From: Methanocalculus alkaliphilus
Lineage (GTDB): Archaea; Halobacteriota; Methanomicrobia; Methanomicrobiales; Methanocorpusculaceae
DNA length: 64,000 nt
Reading direction: 5' to 3'
Assembly (NCBI RefSeq): GCF_024170505.1
Contig: NZ_JALJYG010000001.1
Coordinates: 186,001 to 250,000, forward strand
Shown: piece after piece, positions 24,359 through 34,917 of the stretch
Numbering within the stretch: position 1 is the first letter of the stretch
How the letters are laid out: each line of letters opens with the position of its first letter
Program-made: the position numbers and the translations under genes
Notes under the pieces: model-generated
What the model saw: the letters and a program-made list of their open reading frames with translations, nothing else
What the model was told of the DNA's origin: nothing
Database searches by the model: none

Positions 24359-25582
24359 ATGGAAAATACACGATTTGAAGAGCGGAAGGAACTCTTCTGT
24401 GCCATCTATCTCGATTATGAGAACCTTGCCATCTCAGCGGGGCAGTCCTACCCGACACTTGAAGGGCCCCTCTCCCTTGGCCCGATCATCGACTATGCCG
24501 CATCCCTTGGGGAGATCTGTATCCGGAAGGCATTTGCAGACTGGTCAGCCGGCGAGTGTGCAGCAGATGTGAAGAAACTGGTCAAGTACGGCTTTGAGAT
24601 GCGCCATCTCCCGCAGACGAGTTCACGGGGCAAGAACGGAGCAGACATGGATATGGCACTTGATGTGCTTGAGGATATGATCCACCTCTCCCATATAGAG
24701 ATCTTCATCATCGGATCAGGGGACACCGATTTCATCCCATTGATCAGAAGGCTCCGGGCACGGGGGAAGCGGGTGTATCTCCTCGGGTTTGACAGCTCTG
24801 TCGGGAGCGCCATCAAGGAGAACTGCACCAAATTCCAGTCACTGGATGAGCTCCTTGGCCTCATCGAGATGGCCCGTGACGGGCCGGAGTCAGAGGAGGA
24901 TCCGGCGATCATCGAAGAGGATCGGATCGCCGCACGCGATCTCATTATCAGGTTTGTCAGGACACGGACCGAAGAGGGGCCGGTCTTCCTCTCGGATCTC
25001 AAGAACCAGCTGATCCGGATCAACCCCTCCTTCTCTGAGAAGAGGCTCGGTTTCTCATCCTTCAAGAAGTTCATCTCGTCCCTGAAAGGGGATCTCGTCA
25101 GTGAGATCATCACCGACAGGCGGACAGGGCATCCCCTCGTCACCTTCCGGGATATCGATGAGATCGATCCCGTCCGGATCGACGCAGATGACTGCCTTGC
25201 CACCTGCCTCAACTCACGCCTCAGGTTCATCGGGGATCGTGGGGTTCGTAACCGGATTTTCGAGCAGATCCTTGAGACCTTCCGGGACAGGCGGCCCCGC
25301 TCAATCCATGAGATCGCATCTGCCATCCATCCGAAGATCGAGGGGTCAGTCTCGAGGGCAACCTTAAACCGGCTCCTCTTCGGCCTGGGAGGGGAGGAGC
25401 GGGTATTCCGGTATTACCGGAAGGATCCGATGGTCCCGCCGATCGATTCCCCGCAGATTCTCAATGATACGATCAGGACGGCAGATGATATCGAGGCGAT
25501 CTACCTTGCATCTGTCCGGGAGTCGCTGAAACGGATCTTCCCTGATATGGATGATGCCATGGTCGAACGGGTTGTGAAGTGA
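24359..25582 (+). CDS. NYN-domain protein with C-terminal OST-HTH/LOTUS domains
   Basis: 407 residues. Residues ~12-165 are a NYN (PIN-like) domain with acidic metal-site residues in YLDYENL (D19), NGADMDMALD (93-102) and GSGDTDF (119-125), typical of LabA/DUF88-type RNases. A LOTUS (OST-HTH)-like unit follows at about 185-260 (LSDLKNQLIRINPSFSEKRLGFSSFKKF, in part), and a second related winged unit may be at 280-340. LOTUS domains bind G-rich RNA or protein partners. Likely an RNA-processing or RNA-decay enzyme; target unknown. Confidence 0.85.
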   Translation: MENTRFEERKELFCAIYLDYENLAISAGQSYPTLEGPLSLGPIIDYAASLGEICIRKAFADWSAGECAADVKKLVKYGFEMRHLPQTSSRGKNGADMDMALDVLEDMIHLSHIEIFIIGSGDTDFIPLIRRLRARGKRVYLLGFDSSVGSAIKENCTKFQSLDELLGLIEMARDGPESEEDPAIIEEDRIAARDLIIRFVRTRTEEGPVFLSDLKNQLIRINPSFSEKRLGFSSFKKFISSLKGDLVSEIITDRRTGHPLVTFRDIDEIDPVRIDADDCLATCLNSRLRFIGDRGVRNRIFEQILETFRDRRPRSIHEIASAIHPKIEGSVSRATLNRLLFGLGGEERVFRYYRKDPMVPPIDSPQILNDTIRTADDIEAIYLASVRESLKRIFPDMDDAMVERVVK

Positions 25583-25690
25583 AGGCTCATCAAAAATGGA
25601 TCGATACAATAATCAGAAATTAAATCCAGTCTGATATAGATGCAGGTTTCAACTCTTGAGGAGAGGTTGCAAGTGATGGCCCTCCTCACC

Positions 25691-27268
25691 TCACTTTTTC
25701 TTGCGCTTGCCTACATCGGGTTTCTTACCATCACGACGTCCCTTCACTGATCCCTGTTTCTTCTTCTGTTTTTCTTCAGAGACCTGTATCTGATCCGCCT
25801 CCTTCAGAGTACCATCTATGAGGGTTATGGTTGAGTCTTTCGTCAGAAGAAGATGGAATGCATCGTATTTTTTGTGATACCGGACAAGAATCTGGTCGAA
25901 CCTGAGAACGGATCCATACCCGGCAGAGCGGAGAGCAAGATTCCTCTCGCTCTGATGATAGATCGGGAGAGCTGCATAGACCTCACGTTTCCCGGTTCCA
26001 TCACAGATACGGTAGAGGAAGGTCTCCTTATCCCCGATATTGCCCGAGATCTTCGAGGCGATGAGATTGATCCGCTTCCCTTCATGGAGCTGGAGGCGGG
26101 AGAGACGCTCGGCCTTCACACCCGGCGCCACCCGGTACGAACTCTTCTTCTTTCCATCCTTCCGATGGATGGCATAGGAGACCTTGATATCGGTATTGAG
26201 GTACCGGTACTTCTCCGGCGTCTTTGCCACCGCCACCATCAGCCGGTTTGACCGGATCTCAGGGAAGGTGGTGAAGGTCCAGCACCGCTCAACCATGCAG
26301 GGGACGCCCCGGATATCATTGCAGGGGGAGTAGATGGAGAGACCGCGGCCTTTAAGGCGGCGGGAGAGGTTTCGGAGCGCAGTTGCATTGGCCAGATCCG
26401 CAGGTTCACAGATGAGAAGGGTGCCGTCCTCCCGGAGCCGTTCTGCAAGCCTCATCACCGCCTCTTCACGGGCAGTCGCATCAGAGATCTCATTGAGGAC
26501 ATTTGCGCAGACGATGAGGTCATACGGTCCGTCCGGAAGGGGGGATGCAGGATCACTGATATCGGCGGCATACGGGGCTGGTGCGGTGACTGACCCGGAT
26601 CTCTCTGTATAACTCCGGGTGATGGCGTTGTATGCCTCGATGAACTCCCCTGACTGTTCGATGGCATGGATTGTTGCCCGGCACTCTGGCATACCGGAGA
26701 GGAGATCGGTGAGCGCCAGGGTGACCGTCCCCGGCCCCGCTCCGACATCCAGGACTGCCATCCTGCCGGGAAGGAGGCGATCCACAAGGAGTTCGGAGAG
26801 GAGATGGCGCATCTGGATGAAATAGACCGGAAGATGGTAGGCGAGGTAGGCAAAGACACTGTAGCCGCTTCCGTACCGGATCGCCCGATCATCACCCTCC
26901 TGCCAGTAGGTCTCTTTCTGGCTCTTCACCGCCTCACGTATCCGTTCAAGGGTGACCGGATCATCCCAGGGTTTCCCGGTTTTTCTGCTGATATACTCCA
27001 GAATACGATCCTCAATATCCTCAGGGAGGCGCTCAAACCCCGATTCCGGATAGTGAGGCAGGCAGGCAGGGGATTTTAGCCACTGGATGGCATAATCATC
27101 CCCGCATCTGAGCGCCTCACATCCGCAGCCGGGGAGGAGGGGGATGATCATCTCCTTCAGCTCATCGAATCCGGTTAAACCCCCTGTTTGAGCATGGAAC
27201 TCTGAGAGGAGAAAGAATGGCCGCTCATCGGTCCACCGTCGGAACTTCTGTTGTATCGTCTCGTCCAT
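25691..27268 (-). CDS. Rsm22-like SAM-dependent methyltransferase
   Basis: 525 residues. The SAM-binding motif LDVGAGPGTVTLALTDL lies in the middle, followed by DLIVCANVLNEIS. The segment YSPCNDIRGVPCMVERC matches the Cys-containing region that binds an Fe-S cluster in Rsm22/METTL17-type ribosome assembly factors. A C-terminal basic tail (KKKQGSVKGRRDGKK) suits RNA contact. Start set at MDETIQQ; an ATG one codon earlier is equally possible, and the open frame further upstream is a shadow of the DUF401 gene. Probably co-transcribed with DUF401. Confidence 0.82.
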   Translation of the reverse strand: MDETIQQKFRRWTDERPFFLLSEFHAQTGGLTGFDELKEMIIPLLPGCGCEALRCGDDYAIQWLKSPACLPHYPESGFERLPEDIEDRILEYISRKTGKPWDDPVTLERIREAVKSQKETYWQEGDDRAIRYGSGYSVFAYLAYHLPVYFIQMRHLLSELLVDRLLPGRMAVLDVGAGPGTVTLALTDLLSGMPECRATIHAIEQSGEFIEAYNAITRSYTERSGSVTAPAPYAADISDPASPLPDGPYDLIVCANVLNEISDATAREEAVMRLAERLREDGTLLICEPADLANATALRNLSRRLKGRGLSIYSPCNDIRGVPCMVERCWTFTTFPEIRSNRLMVAVAKTPEKYRYLNTDIKVSYAIHRKDGKKKSSYRVAPGVKAERLSRLQLHEGKRINLIASKISGNIGDKETFLYRICDGTGKREVYAALPIYHQSERNLALRSAGYGSVLRFDQILVRYHKKYDAFHLLLTKDSTITLIDGTLKEADQIQVSEEKQKKKQGSVKGRRDGKKPDVGKRKKK

Positions 27269-27317
27269 CATCCTTTGTACAGATCGGCTCCGAACGATGA
27301 TGAATCCCCCCCATCGA

Positions 27318-28535
27318 TCAGAGGAGGAGGAGTGCCAGGAGGAGGGTGGCAAGACCGGCTCCGGCAAGCGGGAGGGTGAAGGTGATGAACGTCCCCCTGA
27401 CAGAGTCGTTTGTGGTTCTGTTGATGAGCCAGAAGAAGGGATCACTTGCAAAACTGATGACCATCGTCCCGGCGGCGATCATCAGGAGGAGCGGCACCGC
27501 AGGGATCATCTCCGGAAGCGTTGTTACCGAGAGGAGATCTGCGGTGATGACTGCGGTGACGACCCGTGACCCCTGTGCGGTCTGGATGATGGCGGCGAGG
27601 AGAAATGGCAGGATGACGAGAGGGAGTGCCATCCCAAGGAGCGCGATGGCATCCCCGGGGAGACTGCTCGCGGCGATCACACCGCCGAAGGCACCTGCAC
27701 CGCAGAGATCGAAGATGATCACCCCGGCATGTTTCGTCCCTTTGCTCACCGTCTCCCGCCGGAGATCCGGTGCTATCAGCATGAGGGAGACCCCTGCACC
27801 CGCAATGAAGGCGATGGGGAGAGACCCGAGGATACCAGTTCCCGGTATGATGAGACCTGCGAGAATGATGATGACCGGGGTGGCAATCGGAGCCCATGCA
27901 GGAATCCGCCTTCCCGGGGTGCCGGTATCAGGGGAATCTCCGGATATCCCCCTCCAAAGAACGAGGATGACTGCCGCAAGAAGAAGAAGCGAGAAGGGGA
28001 GGGTGATCCGGTTGATGCCGGGATCAGCGCCGGGTGTCAGCGTCTGAATGAGGGTCGCCATCACGGGTGCAGGGGCGATGAGGACGAACGAGAAGATGGA
28101 ACCGATGGCGATGATCGAGAGGAGACGCGCAGAGAACGCCGGATCGGTTGTTATCCTCTGAAAGAGGGGGGCGAGGACGAGGAACGGAGTTATCGCACAC
28201 ATGAACGGGACGGCAAGGAGCCACCCGGCAAGCCCTGCCTGGAGGCCGGGCCGTCCGGATATGGTGCGGAGATCAGCAAGGAGACGGGCGATCCCACCCC
28301 CCGATGCAAGGGATGCGGCGATGATCGATCCCCCCCAGACGGCAACACCAAGAATAGCAAAGACACGGCCTGCTCCGGCACTTGCCGAATGAATAACCGT
28401 GTCGGGATCGAGTCCGCTCAGGCCGCCGAAGAGGAGTGCGGCTGAAAAGAGAACCGGAAACGGCGGAAGACGAAAATAGGCGGTTGCTACGGTGATAGCA
28501 ATGATACAGATGAGGAATGCGGGGAGGGCATCCAC
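27318..28535 (-). CDS. DUF401 family membrane protein
   Basis: 405 residues, about ten membrane helices, with marks of the archaeal/thermophile DUF401 family (PFPVLFSAALLFGG, AVPFMCAITPFLVLAPL, FASDPFFWL). The family is distantly like GntP-type permeases, so it may be a transporter; no substrate is known. GTG start six bases after the ZPR1 stop. Confidence 0.85.
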   Translation of the reverse strand: MDALPAFLICIIAITVATAYFRLPPFPVLFSAALLFGGLSGLDPDTVIHSASAGAGRVFAILGVAVWGGSIIAASLASGGGIARLLADLRTISGRPGLQAGLAGWLLAVPFMCAITPFLVLAPLFQRITTDPAFSARLLSIIAIGSIFSFVLIAPAPVMATLIQTLTPGADPGINRITLPFSLLLLAAVILVLWRGISGDSPDTGTPGRRIPAWAPIATPVIIILAGLIIPGTGILGSLPIAFIAGAGVSLMLIAPDLRRETVSKGTKHAGVIIFDLCGAGAFGGVIAASSLPGDAIALLGMALPLVILPFLLAAIIQTAQGSRVVTAVITADLLSVTTLPEMIPAVPLLLMIAAGTMVISFASDPFFWLINRTTNDSVRGTFITFTLPLAGAGLATLLLALLLL

Positions 28536-28541
28536 CCCGGT

Positions 28542-29066
28542 TCACTCCTCAGAGACAGGAAGCGGGCTTCTGCATGCCTTCTCAGAGATGATGGCACTGT
28601 TTCCGGAGGGGTCCTCGATGATCAGGGTGAAGGGGATCCTCCCCTCCTTCGCATCTGCGAGACGCTCAAGCCCCTCGATGGCAGAACGCCTCTCATCATC
28701 GTCGGCAGAGAGGAGAACGGTCCTGATGGCACCCTCAACGCGCACAAGAACACCCTCCACATTCGAGACGAACCCCTGGCATGCAGGGCCGGGATCGACT
28801 GAGACACCAAGCTCCGGGATCTCGATCCTCCCCGATGTCGAACGGATGACCCGGGCAGAGAGGTCATCTGCCTCTTCTATCGGAAGCTCAAACCGAACCG
28901 GTTCCCTCTCGGTGAGGATCATCGTATCTGTCAGCCGGAATCCGCAGTCCTCACAGAGGCCGCAGATGAGAAGAATATCAGAGAAGAACGGGATATTCTC
29001 GGTCTGATAGACATAGTCAATCTCGGTTCCACAGAGGGGGCAGGGTCCGGAGAGGGCCTGCTTCAC
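28542..29066 (-). CDS. ZPR1-type zinc finger protein
   Basis: 174 residues with one ZPR1 zinc finger (CPLCG near the start and CGLCEDCGFR about 30 residues on) and the following ZPR1 beta domain. Archaeal ZPR1 homologues have single units where eukaryotes have two; in eukaryotes ZPR1 is a chaperone for elongation factor 1A. GTG start lies immediately after the sepF TAG, with GGAGG seven bases upstream inside sepF, so it is translationally linked to sepF. Confidence 0.9.
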   Translation of the reverse strand: MKQALSGPCPLCGTEIDYVYQTENIPFFSDILLICGLCEDCGFRLTDTMILTEREPVRFELPIEEADDLSARVIRSTSGRIEIPELGVSVDPGPACQGFVSNVEGVLVRVEGAIRTVLLSADDDERRSAIEGLERLADAKEGRIPFTLIIEDPSGNSAIISEKACRSPLPVSEE

Positions 29067-29441
29067 CTAGTTGCCTCCGCCAACCTTCTCCCGTGAGATC
29101 TTCACCGATGTCGGAGTTATAACAACGTACCGCTGGTCGCCGATGCCGATTATATCACCATTAACGTCCTTGGCCACATCCTTCAGATCCTTCATCACCC
29201 GCTCAAATGTGATCTTATCGAGTTTGAGCTTCTGGATATCGATGATCACGATGTTGTTATTGTAGACCTCGTCTTTGACCCGGGGGGTATCCTTGAGGTC
29301 ATTGATCGTTGCTATCTTCACATACATCAGAGCAGGCTCTTCACCCGCAGCCTCTTCGTAGGCCGCAAGGTCAAGATCCATATAATCATCTTCCTTGGGG
29401 GTGGCTCCCTTTCCGCCAATGATGGAATCAAGAAATCCCAT
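29067..29441 (-). CDS. sepF: Cell division protein SepF
   Basis: 124 residues. The short N-terminal amphipathic stretch MGFLDSIIGG (membrane anchor) is followed by an acidic linker and the SepF core (ALMYVKIATINDLKDT, VIIDIQKL, DVNGDIIGIGDQRYVVITP). In archaea SepF ties FtsZ to the membrane at the division site. Followed without gap by ZPR1. Confidence 0.94.
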   Translation of the reverse strand: MGFLDSIIGGKGATPKEDDYMDLDLAAYEEAAGEEPALMYVKIATINDLKDTPRVKDEVYNNNIVIIDIQKLKLDKITFERVMKDLKDVAKDVNGDIIGIGDQRYVVITPTSVKISREKVGGGN

Positions 29442-29478
29442 GTAGAATCCTTTCTATTGGTAGTTATTAATTGTATCC

Positions 29479-30320
<842 letters not shown>

Positions 30321-30335
30321 AGTAGGTGATTTTTC

Positions 30336-30518
30336 ATGTCGAAAGGTACGCCATCAATGGGTCTGCGCAACAAGCATTCCCACATTGTATGCAGGCGCTG
30401 TGGTCGGAATTCCTACCACGCACGCCATAAAGTTTGTTCCGCATGTGGATTCGGACGGAGTGCCCGGATGCGCTCCAACAACTGGACCAGCAAGAAATCT
30501 TTGAGGCCAACACATTAG
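30336..30518 (+). CDS. rpl37e: 50S ribosomal protein L37e
   Basis: 60 residues, [16 protein letters not shown], with the zinc motif CRRCG ... CSACGFG and a basic tail. Full length for archaeal L37e. Between lsm and purF, gaps of 15 and 9 bases. Confidence 0.97.
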   Translation: MSKGTPSMGLRNKHSHIVCRRCGRNSYHARHKVCSACGFGRSARMRSNNWTSKKSLRPTH

Positions 30519-30527
30519 AGCTGGATC

Positions 30528-31940
30528 ATGTGCGGCATCGTCGGCATTGCAGACGCAGAGGGTGTTTCATTCCCCCTGTACTATGCCCTCTTTGCCCTCC
30601 AGCATCGTGGGCAGGAGAGTGCGGGCATCTCAACATTTGATGCCGGCAAACTCCATAATCATAAGGCACAGGGCCTCATTGCTGAGGTATTCAACCGTGA
30701 TATCCTCAGCAGATTAACCGGATCTGTTGGAATCGGGCATGTCCGGTATCCGACAACCGGAGAGAACAGGCCGGAGAATAACCAGCCATTGAACTTCTCG
30801 TTCAAGGGGCATCTCTTTTCTATTGTTCATAACGGAAACCTCGTCAACAGCAGTCTCCTCTCATCTGAGTACGAAGATGAAGGGCATATCTTTGCAACAA
30901 CCACCGATACCGAGGTTATCGCTGCGATCATCGCACGGGAACTGACCCGATCGGGATCGATGGAGGAGGCGATCAACCTCTGCATGCAGAAGCTGAAGGG
31001 ATCCTACTCCGTCATCGCGATGCTTGACGGGACCATCTATGCATTCCGGGATCCGCTTGGTATCAAGCCCCTCTGCATCGGAAGGACAGAGAACGGGTAC
31101 ATCGTCGCATCCGAGAGTGTTGCGATGGATGCGCTCGGTGCAGAGTTTCTGCGCGATCTGAAACCGGGAGAGCTGGTCAGGATCGATTCTGAGGGGATTT
31201 CGTGCCGGCAGATAACCCGGTCGAACCATAACGGCCACTGCCTCTTTGAGTATGTCTATTTCGCGCGTTCGGACTCGGTCATCGATGGCGTCCTCGTCTA
31301 TGATGTCAGAAAGAAGATCGGTGAGATGCTTCATCGTGAGGCCCCGGTCCAGGCCGAGATCATCTCGCCGGTCCCCGACTCCGGCACGGCATTTGCAACA
31401 GGATACTCGGAGGCATCAGGCATCCCCTTCAAGGAAGGACTGATCAAGAACAGGTACATCGGGAGGACCTTCATCATGCCGACCCAGCGACTGAGGGAGA
31501 GTGCCGTGCGCATGAAGCTCAACCCCGTCAGGGGACATATCGCCGGGAAGTCCGTCGTCCTCGTCGATGACTCGATCGTCCGTGGAACAACGTCACGGAG
31601 GATCATCGATCTCGTCCGGGAGTTTGGTGCCCGCGAGGTGCATTTCCGTGTCGGATCCCCCCCGATCATCGCCCCATGCTATCTTGGCGTCGATCTCCCG
31701 ACCAGAAAGGAGCTGATCGCCCATAACCGGCCACCGGAGGAGGTTCGCTCCTGCATCTCAGCAGACTCACTCCACCACATATCCCTTGAATCACTGATCA
31801 GGGCCACAGGCCATGCACCCGAGGATCTCTGCTGCGGCTGCCTCACCGGCTGCTACCCCCTTGAGATAGAGGGCGAGCGATCAAGCTGCCGTTCGATCGA
31901 CTTCGTGGATGGAACATATCAGACGAAACTGGACGTCTGA
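30528..31940 (+). CDS. purF: Amidophosphoribosyltransferase
   Basis: 470 residues; makes phosphoribosylamine from PRPP and glutamine, the first committed purine step. The N-terminal nucleophile Cys2 follows Met (MCGIVGIAD), so no propeptide is removed. PRPP loop VVLVDDSIVRGTTSRRI lies in the C-terminal domain; CGCLTGCYPL near the end fits an Fe-S type. Nine bases after L37e. Confidence 0.97.
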   Translation: MCGIVGIADAEGVSFPLYYALFALQHRGQESAGISTFDAGKLHNHKAQGLIAEVFNRDILSRLTGSVGIGHVRYPTTGENRPENNQPLNFSFKGHLFSIVHNGNLVNSSLLSSEYEDEGHIFATTTDTEVIAAIIARELTRSGSMEEAINLCMQKLKGSYSVIAMLDGTIYAFRDPLGIKPLCIGRTENGYIVASESVAMDALGAEFLRDLKPGELVRIDSEGISCRQITRSNHNGHCLFEYVYFARSDSVIDGVLVYDVRKKIGEMLHREAPVQAEIISPVPDSGTAFATGYSEASGIPFKEGLIKNRYIGRTFIMPTQRLRESAVRMKLNPVRGHIAGKSVVLVDDSIVRGTTSRRIIDLVREFGAREVHFRVGSPPIIAPCYLGVDLPTRKELIAHNRPPEEVRSCISADSLHHISLESLIRATGHAPEDLCCGCLTGCYPLEIEGERSSCRSIDFVDGTYQTKLDV

Positions 31941-31953
31941 CCCTTTTTTATCA
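31941..31953 (+). terminator. T-rich stretch after purF
   Basis: CCCTTTTTTATC follows the purF stop directly. Runs of T are the usual archaeal termination signal; no hairpin is evident. The following 120 bases up to the tRNA hold no gene. Confidence 0.4.
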
Positions 31954-32070
31954 GTGAGATGGATAGGAATACCCATCATTTTCTCATTCTACGTGCCCCA
32001 GGAGGCATCATGACTGTTGTAGCGGATCATACCCGGAGCAGGCTGCTCCATGAAAATTCAGAAAATCGAT

Positions 32071-32144
32071 AGCGAGGGATGGATTTGAACCATCGATCTA
32101 CGGGTTATGAGCCCGTCGGGATCTCCTGACTACCCTACCTCGCT
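32071..32144 (-). tRNA. Initiator tRNA-Met (CAT)
   Basis: On the minus strand a 7-bp acceptor stem AGCGAGG/CCTCGCT encloses a D arm, an anticodon arm ACGGG-CTCATAA-CCCGT and a T arm with GGTTCAAATCC. The anticodon is CAT. The A1:U72 pair and three G:C pairs ending the anticodon stem mark it as the initiator form. The CCA end is not encoded; discriminator base is A. A TATA-like box (CTTTATAAGT, near 32,171-32,180) lies upstream on this strand. Confidence 0.95.
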
Positions 32145-32289
32145 TCGGAGTAAGTATATTGTCGCCGTTTACTTATAAAGATTTCCCATTGTCAGGATGG
32201 TCCGTGCTGGTGGTGGCCAGACTCACCGGTTTACCATAGTATATGGGTTTTTTTCGCTATACGACTATTTTTGAATTGAAAAAAGGATA

Positions 32290-32302
32290 AAAAAACTTAT
32301 AA
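32290..32302 (+). promoter_or_regulatory. TATA box for the thioredoxin gene
   Basis: AAAAAACTTATAA about 25-30 bases before the ATG at 32,326, in an A-rich stretch; the transcript probably has almost no leader. Between here and the tRNA (32,145-32,289) I see only the tRNA promoter and a T-run. Confidence 0.55.
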
Positions 32303-32325
32303 TCATTGATTGAACATTAGATATT

Positions 32326-32751
32326 ATGGATGATGAACTCGAATATCTCCGGGAGAAGCGCGCCCGTGACCGGCTCGCAGAGATCGAGAAGAAGAGATCA
32401 TTTCAGGGCGTGGTCCCGATCAGTGAGAAGAGCTTTTCCGGCTTCATTGCAGAGAACCGCTTTGCAGTCGTTGACTTCTGGGCTGAATGGTGCGGACCAT
32501 GCCGGAGGGTTGCACCGGTCGTTGAGGCGCTGGCTCATGAGATGGCAGGGCTGGTTGCATTTGCCAAATGCAATACCGATGAATCCCCGGCAATCGCACG
32601 GAAGTTTGGCATCACTGCGATTCCGACGATCATCCTCTATGCAAACGGCACAATGATCGACAGGGTCACAGGTGCTGTTCCAAAAGAGACGCTCCGATCC
32701 GTCATCATCAGGGCATTCGGGCTCCCCCCACCTGATGCCGGCCAGATCTGA
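32326..32751 (+). CDS. Thioredoxin
   Basis: 141 residues. A charged N-terminal helix (residues 1-35, many Arg/Glu) precedes a complete thioredoxin fold with WCGPC in FWAEWCGPCRRVAPVV and the cis-proline in ITAIPTIILY. The N-terminal extension of about 35 residues is longer than in minimal thioredoxins. A possible electron source is the reductase fusion at 16262. Confidence 0.93.
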   Translation: MDDELEYLREKRARDRLAEIEKKRSFQGVVPISEKSFSGFIAENRFAVVDFWAEWCGPCRRVAPVVEALAHEMAGLVAFAKCNTDESPAIARKFGITAIPTIILYANGTMIDRVTGAVPKETLRSVIIRAFGLPPPDAGQI

Positions 32752-32796
32752 TCTCCTCCGTCAGGTATCTATGCCCGGCATACATACCCCTCTTCT

Positions 32797-34917
32797 GTGA
32801 CAGACGTCTTCTCCCGGCTTCATCCCACCCTCCGTGAAGCCCTCATCTCCACCCTTCGCTGGGATGCATTCCGTGCGGTTCAGGAGGAGGCGATCAGGGC
32901 ATTCTCTGCGGGATCGGATCTCGTCATCCTTGCACCGACCGCAGGGGGGAAGACCGAATCCGGCTTCTTCCCTGCACTTGACGATCTCCTCAGGAGCGGG
33001 GGGGAGGGAGTCTCCATCCTGTACATCTCCCCGCTCAAGGCACTCATCAACGATCAGCTCGAACGGATCAGCAGGATCACCCGGCCGATGGGGGTTGAGA
33101 CGGCTGCCTGGCATGGGGACATCAGCCGGACTGAACGGCTCTGGCAGGAGGGGGAGGCACCCGGAATCCTCCTCACCACCCCCGAGTCGCTGGAGGTCCT
33201 CCTCGCCGATCCCATCCGTTCTTCTGATCTGGCAGGCCTCAGGACGGTGATCATCGATGAGATCCATGCCTTCATCGGGACTGATCGCGGGGTGCACCTC
33301 CGCTGCCTCCTCGACCGGCTCGAACTCCGGACCGGGGAGAGGATCCGGAGGATCGGCCTCTCTGCAACCATCGGGAACCCGGATCACCTCCTTGAATGGC
33401 TCTCTGAACCCACGCGGCCGCGTCAGCTGGTCCGGGTCCCCTCCCCCCCTGCGAAGAAGAGGTTCTCGTTCTCCATTGAGGAAGAGGAGGAGAGACGTTT
33501 TCTGGCTGTTGCAAGGGCGATCAGGGGGAAGAAGGCACTCGTCTTCGTTCAGAGCCGTTCCGCTGCCGAGAGGCTGCATGCGGGTCTTGCAACCCTTGCC
33601 GGGCCGGTGGATGTCCACCATTCTGCGATCTCACCGGATCTGCGGCATGCGGCAGAGGCCCGAATGGCCGGAGAGGGGAGTGCCTGTATCATCTGTACCG
33701 GAACACTTGAGCTTGGGATCGATATCGGAGGGCTGGATGTCGTTGTGCAGTACGGCCCTCCTGACTCGGTTGCATCCTTCCTCCAGCGGCTCGGCAGGGC
33801 CGGGCGGAGGGGGAGGCCGGCAGAGATGGCATGTATCCTCTCCAGCGGGGAGGAGGCGCTCATTGCGGTTGCTGCCATCGAGGCGGCACGCCATCATGAG
33901 GCGGAGCCATTGATCGAGCCGCAGTTCCCCTGCCATGTCTTTGTCCAGCAGCTTCTCCTCCTGCTGAAGGGAGGGAAGGGGATGGGGGAGGCAGCCATCA
34001 GGAGAAGGCTCCTCTCGTTCCCTGCATTTGCAGGTATCAGCCATTCTGATGCCGGTGTGATCATCAGCCATCTCCTTGCCACAGACTACCTTCAGAAGGA
34101 CGGCGATCTTATCGCTATCGGACCTGCTGCTGAGGCCCGGCTCTCCCGATCTCACTGGATCGCCCTCTGTTCGGTGATATCAGCGAGAGGGGGATACCGG
34201 GCAGTCACCCCGGATGGCGAGGTGATCGGGACCCTCGATCCGGCCTTCGTCGGGATTGCACTCTCTGAAGGGTTCACCCTTGCAGGGCGAAGCTGGCGGA
34301 TCATCTCCTCTGATGATGAGCGGCGGGGGCTTCTCGTCATCCCGTCAGAAAGAAGAGGTCCCCGGCCTTTCTGGATGGGGGGAGGCACCCGGGGCATCTC
34401 ACCCCTCCTTGCCCAATCGGTTGCGAGGATAGCACAGCGGAGGAGATCGGATCTCCCGCTCGATGATGCCGTCAGGGAGGCGATCCATGATGCCATCTTC
34501 TCATGGCCGGATGGTATCGGGCCCGGCCGGATGATGATCAGCGGAGAGCCCCTGCCGGAGGGAAGCCTTCTCTCGATATGGACGTTTCTGGGCGAGCAGC
34601 AGAACGCAACACTCGCCCATCTTCTTCGGCATCACCTGCCTTCAGGCCGGCAGATCGAGACCGGGCCGTATGCCGTTGCCATCACCATACCGCCGGAAGA
34701 GGACGGGAAGAAGGCGGCCGTCCGGGCACTTCACCAGATCACCGCCCTCACCCCTGATGGGGCAGCGGCCCTGCTCTCGCTCCCCCCTCCCGGAACATGG
34801 GCATTTGACACCCTCCTTCCGGATGATATACGTCGCCGGATGGCCGCCAGTGATATCTATCACGTCCCGGATCTGATCGCCTGGATCAGGGCATCTCTTC
34901 CTCTTGAGGAAACCTGA
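32797..34917 (+). CDS. Lhr-like DEAD/DEAH-box helicase
   Basis: 706 residues. Superfamily 2 motifs: Walker A APTAGGKTES (46-55), DEIH box (154-157), LSATIGNP, GTLELGIDIGG, and QRLGRAGRRG. The C-terminal winged-helix and Lhr-type domains follow to the end. Lhr-family enzymes are 3'-5' helicases of DNA or hybrids; classical Lhr core is larger (~850-900), so this is a shorter relative. GTG start; an ATG 26 bases upstream is out of frame. The 3' end overlaps the convergent kinase gene by 32 bases. Confidence 0.88.
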   Translation: MTDVFSRLHPTLREALISTLRWDAFRAVQEEAIRAFSAGSDLVILAPTAGGKTESGFFPALDDLLRSGGEGVSILYISPLKALINDQLERISRITRPMGVETAAWHGDISRTERLWQEGEAPGILLTTPESLEVLLADPIRSSDLAGLRTVIIDEIHAFIGTDRGVHLRCLLDRLELRTGERIRRIGLSATIGNPDHLLEWLSEPTRPRQLVRVPSPPAKKRFSFSIEEEEERRFLAVARAIRGKKALVFVQSRSAAERLHAGLATLAGPVDVHHSAISPDLRHAAEARMAGEGSACIICTGTLELGIDIGGLDVVVQYGPPDSVASFLQRLGRAGRRGRPAEMACILSSGEEALIAVAAIEAARHHEAEPLIEPQFPCHVFVQQLLLLLKGGKGMGEAAIRRRLLSFPAFAGISHSDAGVIISHLLATDYLQKDGDLIAIGPAAEARLSRSHWIALCSVISARGGYRAVTPDGEVIGTLDPAFVGIALSEGFTLAGRSWRIISSDDERRGLLVIPSERRGPRPFWMGGGTRGISPLLAQSVARIAQRRRSDLPLDDAVREAIHDAIFSWPDGIGPGRMMISGEPLPEGSLLSIWTFLGEQQNATLAHLLRHHLPSGRQIETGPYAVAITIPPEEDGKKAAVRALHQITALTPDGAAALLSLPPPGTWAFDTLLPDDIRRRMAASDIYHVPDLIAWIRASLPLEET

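Noticed and set aside
32761-33621. 286-codon ORF antisense to the Lhr-like helicase
   Set aside because: Pro/Glu/Asp-rich shadow; helicase motifs on the other strand are complete.
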